In this document: positions 37,640-46,981 of the stretch, one piece after another
How the letters are laid out: every line of letters begins with the position of its first letter
How positions within the stretch are numbered: the first letter of the stretch is position 1
Source: Allantophomopsis cytisporea
Lineage: Eukaryota; Ascomycota; Leotiomycetes; Phacidiales; Phacidiaceae
Direction: 5' to 3'
Length of the DNA stretch: 64,000 nucleotides
Assembly (NCBI GenBank): GCA_024752435.1
Contig: CP103024.1
Coordinates: 992,001-1,056,000 of the forward strand
Translations under genes and position numbers: made by a program
Notes under the pieces: generated by a model
What the model was told of the DNA's origin: nothing
Databases searched by the model: none
Seen by the model: the letters and a program-made list of their open reading frames with translations, nothing else

Positions 37640-38030
37640 GCCTCGTCATTACCTCTTTGTCTATACTGAAATTGCAGTGCAACGAGAGGCTGTATCAGAG
37701 ACATAAACATCTTACCCAACTTACCTACCTTACCTATTCTACGCACTCAGCCTTGTTGCCACCTCTTTATCTGTCCTTTCGTGACCCTCTCCGCCCACCC
37801 TAAAATCGCAGTGCACTCTGTTGGGGGCCTTGTCTTTCAGTATCAACCCAGCCTCCAGTCTCATCACCTTCTCCGTCTCCCCCAAAAGTGCAGTGCAGTG
37901 CAATCCGTCGGATGGTGATTATCGATATTGGGCAGGGCAGGGCCTTGTCATCCAGCCATACCCTAATAATTGGCTGCCGCTGCACTTTGAGCCCTCTTTG
38001 TCTACACTAGAATTGCAGTGCAGCTGTAGA
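37640..38030. repeat. Degenerate repeat family with core GCAGTGCA
   Basis: Four spaced copies of a word resembling CTCTTTGTCTACACTGAAAT followed by GCAGTGCA occur near 37650-37684, 37785-37815, 37866-37900 and 37990-38020. Two of the spacers also share CCTTGTC(T/A)T(T/C)CAG-type sequence. The copies are 80 to 140 bases apart and clearly diverged. This is seen directly. Whether they form a decayed minisatellite or repeated binding sites is unknown. Confidence 0.6.
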
Positions 38031-38614
38031 GCAGTAACAGTGGTTTAGTGAGGTGCGTCCAATGAAAACGCGGAAATGCGGGGATGAGGGATGAGGGGAT
38101 CCGGGGTGGTGGAGACGAGGTTGTGGGATGCATGAAGGATGCATGAAGGATGCGGGATTAGATCATCGGCGCTGGTGGTGGCGAACGTTGTGCGACTGTA
38201 TTGAATTCCAAGGACTTTTGTGGCGTCATTGTCGAATGGAGAAGGGCTATCTGTGGTATATTGTGTATAGTGTCTGTGAGTCGATGGAGTTGTGATTTGG
38301 GATATGTGATTACAATGGGCGATGGTAGGAGCTACATACATATATGAGTGATGGTGGATTTGGTAGGCACGAGTCGGATACAGAGCTTGGTTAGAGTCTT
38401 TGTCACGCAGAGACATGAATGTAAATTCTAAAAGTTCTTTGATGGCTAAAACATTATATTTTAAATCGACAGCATCGAATCTTATTTAAGGCTCATCATG
38501 AGCGCATCTTACTACCCACCCATGTAGTAGATTCCAATAAATGATTTCCACATGAATATGAATCGAATATGCATGAGGTATATATCCTCGGAGTATCATT
38601 CCAGTCCAGTTCCA

Positions 38615-38640
38615 ACCCAATCCAATCCAATCCAATCCAA
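38615..38640. repeat. (CCAAT)n short tandem repeat
   Basis: The pentamer AATCC/CCAAT is repeated about four times in a row. It is seen directly. It lies downstream of the minus-strand gene, so a promoter role as a CCAAT-box array is not evident. Confidence 0.8.
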
Positions 38641-38850
38641 AGAATCCATCCAAACCATTCTTCCAGCGGTGCCATGCCATGCCATGCAGACGCCAAAGCG
38701 GTCAAACCAGACCTTCATCCAAGCCAGCTAAATCCAAGCAAGACCATCTGAAGCCCAATCCGTCCACCAGCCCGCAATAACCAAACCCAGTCCCCAAAAG
38801 CCCCATCCCTAATATATTCCAAGAAGATAAGTTTCGAAAAAAAAGAAGAA

Positions 38851-39615
38851 TCACTCCCGCCTCCGTACAGCCGGAACAGGGCCCCCACGAAGCCTCATCT
38901 TCGGCCGTCTAGCCCTCACGGCACCAACGGGCTTAACAACGATCTCCGCGCGCCCGCGATACGCCATCCTCTCAGGTTTTCTAATCCCAGAAGGCGCACC
39001 CGCTCTGCGGAGACTGATCTCGTCATCATCGGAATCCAAGCCCAGAGGCGACGGTGCCCCCGGCGAATGGAGCGGCCTGGATGGCGGCGGGCTGGTGACG
39101 CACTGTTCGCCGCTCGCGACCATCTGCTCGACGAGGGCGTTGATGGAGCGGATGTGCGCGCCTGAACATTGCAGCTGGGTGTGCAATTGGCGTAGTTGGC
39201 GGCGGTCTGCGTAGGCGTAGGATGTGCCTGCGCCGGCGCCGTAGGATGGGGATGGGGAGCGTGAGGAGGTTGGTGAGGTGGGAATGTCGTAGGAGAGGTC
39301 TGAGGAGGCGGCGGAGGAGGTGGAGAAGGTTGGGGAGAGGGAGGGGAGCGGATAGGTTTGTGGATAGGTATTGAGGTGAAAGTAGGAGGTTGGTGAGACG
39401 TCGTCGTCTTTGGTTACGCTTTGGTCGGACATTTTAGTTATGAGGTCATCGAGGGGTGAGGGTGAGGGTGGTGCGCTTGTTGTTATGAGGTCGGCGATGC
39501 TGATGCGTGTGCGCCGCCGTGGAATGCTTGCTGTATCTGTGGGGGAGACTTCGCGTGTGCTGTGGCTTTCAGGGTCTGGTCGGGCGGGTAGACCGAATGT
39601 GAAGTGTTCGAACAT
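38851..39615 (-). CDS. Uncharacterised low-complexity protein
   Basis: A single exon of 254 codons starts MFEHFTFGLPARP at 39615. No family is recognised. The chain is Ser/Pro/Thr-rich and probably disordered. One segment stands out: residues about 140-170 (RRQLRQLHTQLQCSGAHIRS then INALVEQMVASGEQ) look helical and amphipathic and could pair with a partner. The C-terminal 60 residues include an acidic DSDDDE patch and then a strongly basic tail (RARRPKMRLRGG) that could bind nucleic acid or act as a nuclear signal. No signal peptide or membrane span is present. The high codon-third-position GC content on this strand and the intact length support a real gene; otherwise it is hypothetical. Confidence 0.65.
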   Translation of the reverse strand: MFEHFTFGLPARPDPESHSTREVSPTDTASIPRRRTRISIADLITTSAPPSPSPLDDLITKMSDQSVTKDDDVSPTSYFHLNTYPQTYPLPSLSPTFSTSSAASSDLSYDIPTSPTSSRSPSPSYGAGAGTSYAYADRRQLRQLHTQLQCSGAHIRSINALVEQMVASGEQCVTSPPPSRPLHSPGAPSPLGLDSDDDEISLRRAGAPSGIRKPERMAYRGRAEIVVKPVGAVRARRPKMRLRGGPVPAVRRRE

Positions 39616-39675
39616 GTTGAAGAGAGTCGCGCGGTGTGGGTATTATGTGCTCATCCGATCTGGGGTTGAATTGTT

Positions 39676-39740
39676 GATATATATATATATGGTATATATT
39701 ATATTATATATATAGATATATAAATATGTGTGTGTGTGTA
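39676..39740. repeat. (TA)n followed by (TG)n microsatellite
   Basis: A TA-rich dinucleotide tract, interrupted by GG and TT, passes into a TG run. It lies just upstream of the minus-strand gene that starts at 39615. Seen directly. Confidence 0.9.
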
Positions 39741-40132
39741 TTGCTGCGTTGTTGATGACCAGTCCAGTGTCGTTCCTCTGCGCAATTTTATGACAGGGTC
39801 CAGTGATCGATTTAGAGGCGCGAGCGAAGGATGAAAATATAGGGATGTGAAGATTAAAGTATGGCGTTGAGCGGAATCACGCCGGTATTTCTGTGGAGGT
39901 GGAGGGCGGAGAAGGACGAATATGGCGCACGACGGGGTGCTTGGACTTGATGTCCAGAAACCGAGGGGCGTACGGTAGTAGCAGAGGAAGCGCGAGAGTC
40001 AAATGAGTAAGTAGCGTTTCGTGTCAAAGTAGTGACTCGGCCCAACTGGTGAGCAAGTATTGGAGATGAAAATTTAAAGTAAGGACTTTGTGGAGGGGGT
40101 GACGGGATCGAAATTCAAATGCTTCTGTTGTT

Positions 40133-40185
40133 TCTCTGTATTTCTTGGTATTTCTTGGTGTTTCTTGGTATTTCGTGGTATCTTT
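40133..40185. repeat. Short tandem repeat of TTTCTTGGTAT-type units
   Basis: About four 11-base units related to TTTCTTGGTAT follow one another with single-base changes. Seen directly. Confidence 0.75.
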
Positions 40186-40260
40186 TCTTTGGTGGTGATG
40201 GTTGAATGTATTTGATGGACGGTGACGGAGTGGAAGTCAAGCAAATGATGATGAGAATGG

Positions 40261-40293
40261 GAGAGCGAGAGCGAGAGAGAGAGAGACAGACAG
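40261..40293. repeat. (GA)n microsatellite
   Basis: A GA tract with GC interruptions ends in GACAGACAGA. Seen directly. Confidence 0.85.
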
Positions 40294-40807
40294 AGGGGGG
40301 GACCAGTGTCAGTTTGTAGTTGTGAGCAAGTGATGTAGTGTTGATTCATATTATGAAGAGCTCCATAGTGAATTGACAAGCGTGACGAACCAGTGCAAGC
40401 TTCTTAAGCTTTTGGTTTAACTCGATCACTTTGCCATCCACTTGCCATCCACTTGCCATCCACGGTCATACTAGGTGCAGTAAGGTATGGGAGTATCTCT
40501 TCAGCCTTAGCCATATGACTATACTGTATAGTCTCTTAGCTTATAGTTCCTGCAGAGACTCCAAAAAAAAAGATACCAGGACTGGGGGGGGTTTAGTTGA
40601 GACTGGGGGGTTGCGGAGGAGAGGGGGATTCATTTTGCACAGATTGGTGGTGATGAGGAACAACAAACAACAAACAACATGAACACACATGTGGCACACA
40701 AGCATACCGGACCAGGTCTGCATGCAGTGTGGAAAAGGGACGAGAACTGGCACTTCGCTCCAGTGTCGTGGTGACTGGGAATCGGCAAGCATGGTAAGGT
40801 GATGATG

Positions 40808-40882
40808 GTAGGGTATGGTAGGGTGTGGTAGGGTGTGGTATGGTATAGCGGCTGCATGGCATGGCATGGCATGGCATGGCAG
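40808..40882. repeat. Two adjoining short tandem arrays (GGTAGGGTGT and CATGG)
   Basis: Units like GGTAGGGTAT/GGTAGGGTGT occur about four times, followed after 10-15 bases by five to six CATGG pentamers. Seen directly. The first unit resembles a degenerate telomere-like G-rich repeat but is not TTAGGG. Confidence 0.8.
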
Positions 40883-41487
40883 GGCTACGGATTGTGTTCT
40901 GTGGGAACTCCACAGGAGTGGATGGGCATAGGTGACTATGAGTGATTATACGTGACCATGAGTGATTCTGGATTGGTTCTGAATTGCTTCTGGTCTGGTT
41001 CTTGCCATGATGGATGGATGTGGCTGAACCTCATGGTCGTCATTGGTCGACTATATGTAATTGACCCTCAACTCAGCGATGTACCGGTGCATCCTGAGAG
41101 AGCAAGCAACACTACTACTCTGGGTACTATGGGGAATAACGGCATGGATCTGCTGGAATTACTGTCTCGCTCCCCAAATTTGTGTCATTGGAGCGCAAAT
41201 TTGGTGATGGTGCAAGATGAGATTGAAGGGAAAACTGGCAGAGAGTGCGACATTCACCGTAGCCTACTACTGCCTACCTAGGTACCGATGAACATGACCA
41301 CTTCGCCTTTCATATGCGCGATAGATATTCTATATTCTATGGGAAGTCTTGCAGTGGATTTGTGCGAATAATTCGGAGCTGGCCTGACACTATATTCGCA
41401 TCCATTCTCGTTTCTTTCCTATTCTCTTCCTTTTCTTTTTTTTATCTTTCAATTTCAGATCGATTTCACCCGAGTGGCAGGCAGTGA

Positions 41488-41578
41488 GTGAGTGAGCGAG
41501 TGAGTGAGTGAGTGGTTGATTGATTGATTGATTGATTGACTGACTGACCAACTGACTGACCAACTGACTGACTGATTC
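41488..41578. repeat. Compound tetranucleotide array GTGA / TTGA / CTGA
   Basis: About 90 bases consist of consecutive GTGA units, then TTGA units, then CTGA units with ACCA interruptions. The related unit sequences suggest stepwise mutation of one starting repeat. Seen directly. Confidence 0.9.
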
Positions 41579-42439
41579 GATGTGCATGCATTCAGATCGA
41601 TGGCGACGTCGGGCGTTTTCGCCTGCTGGGACAAGGTGAGGGAGTACAGAACACGGATGGCACGGCCGTCAAAGATCCATCCAGCCCTCAGCCCAGCAGG
41701 CCTGCACACCCTGTGTAGCCCCCCCCCCCATCCTCCTCCTCCTCTCATCAGCAACATAAACGCCCCAGCAAAAACTCGGAATCAGGCACCCAAGTAAAGC
41801 ATGTCCAGTCGTCCAGTTCAGTCCAGCCCAGCGCCCTGCAGCTATGAAGGAAAAATAGGGAAAAAAAAGGGAAAACAAACAGGGAAAAAGGGTAAAAAGG
41901 GAAAGAAAAGATGTAACAACTAAGAGAGGCCTCCCTCCTCCCTCCCATGTTTTTTGTCCGCCTGATTGAGCGGAGGTTGAAAGACACCCGCGAACTTACA
42001 CCTCATAAACAGCCCTGGCAGCTGTGTGTATACTTCGTACTGCAGGGGCTGATCGGGAACGATTCAATCTGCTGGGAAAGAATACCTCGAAACACCCGGC
42101 ATCTCCATCTTTTTTAGAATTGAAAGGGACACGGAAAAGGAGAGGCGAGATGTATTTCTGTGGAATCTAGAGATCCAGCCATGATTGAGGATTATGCCGC
42201 TGACGAATATCAATCTGTCGTATTCTATGAATATACATGTATGGACCGAGGTGGGCGGTGCTGGTACAAGTATTGACAATGCTGGATTCGTAAGTATCGA
42301 GGACTTCGTACGCTCGGTGCACAGAAATAACTTCGCGAGAAGTTCGTATGAACCATCCACGGATCCGACCGAATGAACAATATTTTACAACAAGGTTCGG
42401 GAGAATATAGTGTCTTTTAATCTCCTATTTTCCTATCCT

Positions 42440-42471
42440 CTCCTTTCCTTCCCTTCCCTTCCCTTCCCTAT
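42440..42471. repeat. (CCCTT)n pyrimidine repeat
   Basis: The pentamer CCCTT is repeated about five times within a longer pyrimidine tract. Seen directly. Confidence 0.85.
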
Positions 42472-43840
42472 TCGACGAAGCTTCAAGATGTTGTGTTTGA
42501 CAGTCCATATGAAAGGGGCACAACGAACCCTTTTTCCAGGGTAAAGAACCGCCTTTGCCGTCTACAGTATCGTGAGTATGTGCCCAACAGGAGTACCGCG
42601 GAACAAGATCGCACACGGCGCTGCTTCCCGAAGTATTGAATTTGCTTCCTCACTAATGATTCTAACGGCTGAGACTAGGATACAAGCAAAAATAAGACAC
42701 CGTTCAAGAAATCTATCAATAAGTCAATATTCCACGACTTGATACATCCCGATTGCAGCCTCAACCATCCATCCCATTTAACCTTGGTCTGTCCCAATCG
42801 CCCCCATCGCTCATTCCTCCCCGCCACATGCCCACTAGCGCTGCGCCTTACATATCAGCCCTGCAGTGGTGTGCAGCACCAGCCCTTCTAGAAGGCCCAT
42901 GGAAGGATCCAAGAAAAAAAAGAACTCGCCACGCCAGCGTCAGGGCGTGCGCTTATGCGTTTCCGGTCATTTTCACGTCGGTCGTGAGGCCGCTGAGCGT
43001 TGCGCATTTGATCACCAGATCTTGAGTGGTGTGTGTAAAGTGTACATATTTTCAATGGCTTCCCGTTATTGCCGGTGGATACCTTAGGGTCGTTTGGGGC
43101 TGTGGATTGGCATGTTGGGCTGAGATTGAGATGGGGTTTCTCATCTGGATCTTGAGGAGATGAGATGCGGTTGACTTGTCTTCTCTCCACTTCCTCGTCT
43201 ATAAGTTCTGGGCTGAGGAGGTGGCACTGTCTAGAATGTTGATGGCTTTGACTTGACGCCTGGAGAGTGTCAGCTCTGCGTTTGAGGCTGGTCTCAATGT
43301 ATATGGCAAGAGTATGAAGGTTGCCTATTCAGATGTACAGAAGAAGTTAATCATCACCAACGCAAATACTGACTGATACAGCAACGAAACCGCATAGCCC
43401 TCACCGACTTCACAAGAGCGTAGAAGAAAAAAGCACGCCATCTCAACAACAACACACACACATTCAATCTCAAAATGGCGATCTCACGATTCACAGCACA
43501 CAGGGTGCCTTGACCTTTAAAGAGCGCTCTTGGTATGCCAACAATGGATAACCTTACTTGAAATCAACGGCTTCACTCCCACACTTGAACGCCGCATGCA
43601 TACAGGTAAGCATAGAACTATTTCTTTTGCTACATATTGAATTATCGCCAAGTCTCACCAGAGCCGTCATCGTCATGACAGGTCTCGGTGATCCCTTGAT
43701 TTCCACCCTCCGAAAACCTCGGAAGTTCAGCCGGCGTGGTCGCCCCAGCGGGTTCCCGGAGCTGGTTAGACTGTGGATCTAGAAGAGCTTTGTGCTGGTG
43801 GCTGCTGGTGGCCAACTCGTGAAACGGTCACATCAACCAC

Positions 43841-43905
43841 GTCACATGGCACTGTCACATGCCATAAGCTCCAATATCACGTGATAGTCCACTACATCAC
43901 ATGAT
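43841..43905 (+). promoter_or_regulatory. Cluster of four RTCACRTG (Cbf1-type bHLH) motifs
   Basis: GTCACATG occurs at 43841-43848 and 43854-43861, the perfect palindrome ATCACGTGAT at 43876-43885, and ATCACATGAT at 43896-43905. A half match, GTCACATC, lies just before at 43827-43834. RTCACRTG is the site of Cbf1-class bHLH proteins (also centromere element CDEI in yeast). The nearest gene on this strand is the small secreted protein 870 bases downstream. The sites are seen directly; their use is inference. Confidence 0.6.
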
Positions 43906-44774
43906 GAAAGCGTGACCTGGTAGAATATATGCCTCAGGAGAAAATGATCATCAGGCATTCATCACCGCCTCACCTCCTCGTAACACACCATTCCCTTTCG
44001 GGTCAATTTCAACATACCCCTGACGCGGCGCCGGGCCTAAGAGGCGCTGGCAGGCCGAAGCGTAAGATTGACGAGCCGACGTCCAATGTGCATCGTCGTG
44101 TAGGAAAGGGGGATCCACAACGCCTGCTGCTGTGAAATTGCCCAGCCAGCGACTTGGATGGACACACAGCACGCATCACCAGCAAAGCAGTGAGTGATTG
44201 TACCAGATTATACCAGATTGTGTCGACACCGCCTCTCGCATCTCCTCCCCTGCCCTGCTACTCTATCGTACTGTATCGTATCGAGGTTGGTGTATGTAGT
44301 GTGCACCGCGCGAACGTGGTGGGTTGTCTCGCATCTGTGAATTCGCTATCCATAACGAGGCCAATCTCATTTATCGCTCCGCTCGCTCTCGAGCTTTTCC
44401 TTCCCTTATCCCACCACCCATCTTTCTCTCCACGGAATCTTCGAGAGTTTTGCCAGTCGAAAAAAAAACAAGACACAAGAAGCCGACGAAGAAGAAGGAA
44501 GAGAAGAAAGTTATTGAACGTTGCTACGTATCACGCATCAATCACGAACGAATTCCACGAATCCTCACGACTCTTCCGATATCTTAATCCGCAGCTAAAC
44601 GAAGTACACCGCAGCAGGCATCTCACTCCTCACCTCACAATCCCAATCCCACAACCAAGCCTCTCAACCCAACACAAACCACACAACCCAGCTCGTAAAC
44701 AAGCAGCCAAATCAACATCAAACCCTTCCCGAAAAGAAAAAAAAAAGACAAACCCACAAATCCAATCCTACAAA

Positions 44775-45056
44775 ATGCAGTTCTCCCTCGCCCTCCTCTC
44801 CCTCCTCCCCCTCGCCTCCTACGTATCCGCCGCCGGCGGTGCAGCCGAGGCCTCTGCCGCCGTCTCTCAGTACGTGACTACCACCTGGGATCCCATCATG
44901 ACCGTCATCGATGGAACGACCACCACCACATGGATTCTCGTCACCAACACGTTCGCTACCACCGCGCTTGGCACGTGGGCTTTTGCCACGCCTAGCCCGG
45001 GGTCCATTGGCCTTGGTACCTATGGGAGCATTGCCACAAGCACGGCTTCCTCTTAG
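44775..45056 (+). CDS. Small secreted Thr/Ala-rich protein
   Basis: A 93-residue frame starts MQFSLALLSLLPLASYVSAA, a clear signal peptide with cleavage near residue 19-21. The mature part (about 73 residues) is Ala-rich, then Thr-rich (VIDGTTTTTW), and contains no Cys. The C-terminus (GSIGLGTYGSIATSTASS) is small-residue rich but lacks a hydrophobic GPI tail. I do not recognise a named family; similar YVTTTWDP-type short proteins occur in fungal secretomes and walls, which is a recollection rather than proof. The start is set by the signal peptide. The same frame stays open 207 codons upstream to an ATG at 44154, but that part is low-complexity and is better explained as a long leader. The gene is followed by an AT-rich 3' region. 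Confidence 0.75.
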   Translation: MQFSLALLSLLPLASYVSAAGGAAEASAAVSQYVTTTWDPIMTVIDGTTTTTWILVTNTFATTALGTWAFATPSPGSIGLGTYGSIATSTASS

Positions 45057-46191
45057 ATGGGGAGTCATGAGAGGGCGATGAGGCATGAACCGGAGCATGA
45101 TATCGGGCACGGAGATAGGACTGAGATGGCATGGATGGTAATGATGGGAGAGACAGATTGGCTTGGTGGAGGATGTAATGATTGCATGGCTAGTAAGCAT
45201 TTCCATTTTCAGCGAAATAGACCGCGATAGAAAGAGGGCTGCTTGGACTTCTGATTTGTCTTCTTTCTGCATAGCATTGCGAGTTACGTTTTTTTATTTG
45301 TTTGTTTACTTTCTCGGACTCATGTAGATGCACGGCGGAGGATGCGGGGTTCTGGGGTGGACTTGTGGAGATGTGGAGTGCTGCAAGCATCATGAGGATG
45401 GTGGAGAATGTAGGTTGGAGGATTCGATGTTGTGGGGTGTTTATAGTGCATTGCATTTGGAATATTATTGCATTGAATGGTTGAATATGATCACCGTTAT
45501 TTATGCTGATACTCGTGCTATGCTTATGCTTGTATTTCGTTGGTGTACTACTGCTTGTCTACATTCAGCACCTTATATGAGGAGATGAGACTCTTTTTAT
45601 CTCGTTGCTTTCGAAAGTTGCAATCTTCCTTTCCCTTAACCCGTAGTGACTGCACCATCCACATGAAGCTCTATGATGATTGGATCCTCGACGACTAAAA
45701 TTCAATGATCGAGTTTTCGATAACCATTCAAAGCTTCATCAACTATCCACTCGGACCAAGTAATCCAGAGATCATGATGTATTAACATTTCCTATATACA
45801 TAAAGACAACTTCGAACATCAGAGGACTCATCGCCCTCGTTGATCGTTGAGGAGAAACCATAGGAGGAGCTCAATTCAAGTTTGAGCAATACTTAGTGAG
45901 TGGACGAGAACACCAAGAGACATATACAGGTTCATCGCAATGCACCGATAAAAGCAAGAGAAAATACTCGTCCAATATCGTTACAGGCCCCCTAGCGCCT
46001 CGCTACAAAATAATCTCTCATGGCTATCATAACAAATATCGAACAAAAAGGACGTCAGAACGCCGCGTGGTATCTTCCCTAAAAGCATAACATAAACACA
46101 GCATCCTCACTTTCCACTCCTACTTGCTCAGCCTCTCCCCCTCATCAACAAAGGAAACCCCATCTCTTATAGAGTCACCCACTCGCCGCAC
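45057..46191. other. Intergenic region between convergent genes
   Basis: No gene or repeat is supported. It should contain the 3' untranslated regions of the small secreted protein gene and the PalI/Rim9-like gene. Confidence 0.6.
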
Positions 46192-46981
46192 CTAATACTT
46201 CGTACGTCTCTGCCAGAAATGACGTTTGGTGGTAGTAGTTCCATACGCCTTCCCAGCACCAATTTTCTCACTCCTGGTAGCCCTCCGTTCTCTTCTTGCA
46301 CTACAGCACGAGAAAAACAATATGAAGCTACCAAAGAACAGCGCGATCATAGAGGCAAGCACGAACCACATAGCGAGACCGAACTTCGCATGACTGCCGG
46401 AGTGATCGCCGTTGACGTGGTTCTTGATGATTCCGAATAGCGTGAAGTCTGTGGCCATGACGACGAGGGTGACGATCCATGCGATGGCTGCGACGATTGA
46501 GGCCAGAAGAGACCCGAAGATGCCAGCGCCCAGGGCCAGACACGAGGCCGTGAAGGCGAGGAAGCAGGCGACTGGGTGCAGGACCATCACATTCGTTAGG
46601 CCATCTGCGGTGTTGGATGCGGCGGATGAGAAGTGCGTGTCGTCGATGGCGTCTATGATCTTGGCTGGGGAGTAGCCGATTGTTCTGCGAGAGCAGGAGT
46701 CATGATCTGTATGGTTGCTAGGGATTGTTAGGTTGGCTTTTCATCTAGGAGGAATGATAGGAATAGTGGACTTACTTTGCAGATGCGGCGTCTAGTATAC
46801 AGTGGCCAAAGGTGCCAAAGGTCACGGAGGAGTTGCGATTGGCAGTTGCGTTGGTGAGAGTCACCTTCAGCATTGAGATGTCGTTGATTACCGGCGACGA
46901 GATACTCGTGACAAGGAGGAGCACGAATGCGCCAAAGAGGAGGAAGGTGCCGACATGGTGGAAGAAGCCTGTTCTCGCCAT
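46192..46981 (-). CDS. PalI/Rim9-like (SUR7-type) four-span membrane protein
   Basis: Exons 46981-46776 and 46717-46192 encode 243 residues. The family comprises plasma-membrane proteins of the ambient-pH (Pal/Rim) sensing complex and eisosome-related SUR7 proteins. The N-terminus (about 8-28, VGTFLLFGAFVLLLVTSISS) followed by PVINDISMLKV is the hallmark of PalI/Rim9. A short extracellular loop with N-glycosylation sites and two Cys follows, then spans at about 114-133, 138-158 and 182-206, and a basic cytoplasmic tail. The acceptor was chosen at CCCTAG because it keeps the loop Cys (HTDHDSCSRRTIGYSP) and the frame; the alternative CGCAG acceptor would drop 11 residues. The protein lacks the long Pro-rich tail of Aspergillus PalI, so it is nearer to the short Rim9 type or a paralogue. 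Confidence 0.85.

Larger units (their letters stand above)
37334..38850. other. Intergenic region with degenerate repeats
   Basis: No gene is supported. The left part carries degenerate copies of a unit ending in GCAGTGCA (listed separately). Further right are short direct repeats (GATGCATGAAG near 38129-38150) and a CCAAT run at about 38615-38640. The right end should hold the 3' region of the minus-strand gene at 38851. Confidence 0.55.
39616..44774. other. Long repeat-rich spacer
   Basis: No gene is supported in 5.1 kb. The spacer is unusually rich in simple and short tandem repeats, listed separately, and contains a compact set of RTCACRTG motifs at 43841-43905. A short frame ending at 43782 (GDPLISTLRKPRKFSRRGRP) looks protein-like but could not be joined into a gene. 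The right end from about 44190 is the leader of the small secreted protein gene. Confidence 0.55.

Noticed and set aside
40808..40850. GGTAGGGT repeats as an internal telomere tract
   Set aside because: The unit is not TTAGGG and varies between copies; it is better described as an ordinary short tandem repeat.
44718..45272. Minus-strand frame (184 codons) over the small secreted protein
   Set aside because: It overlaps the signal-peptide gene and reads low complexity (Gly/Glu runs) typical of a complement.
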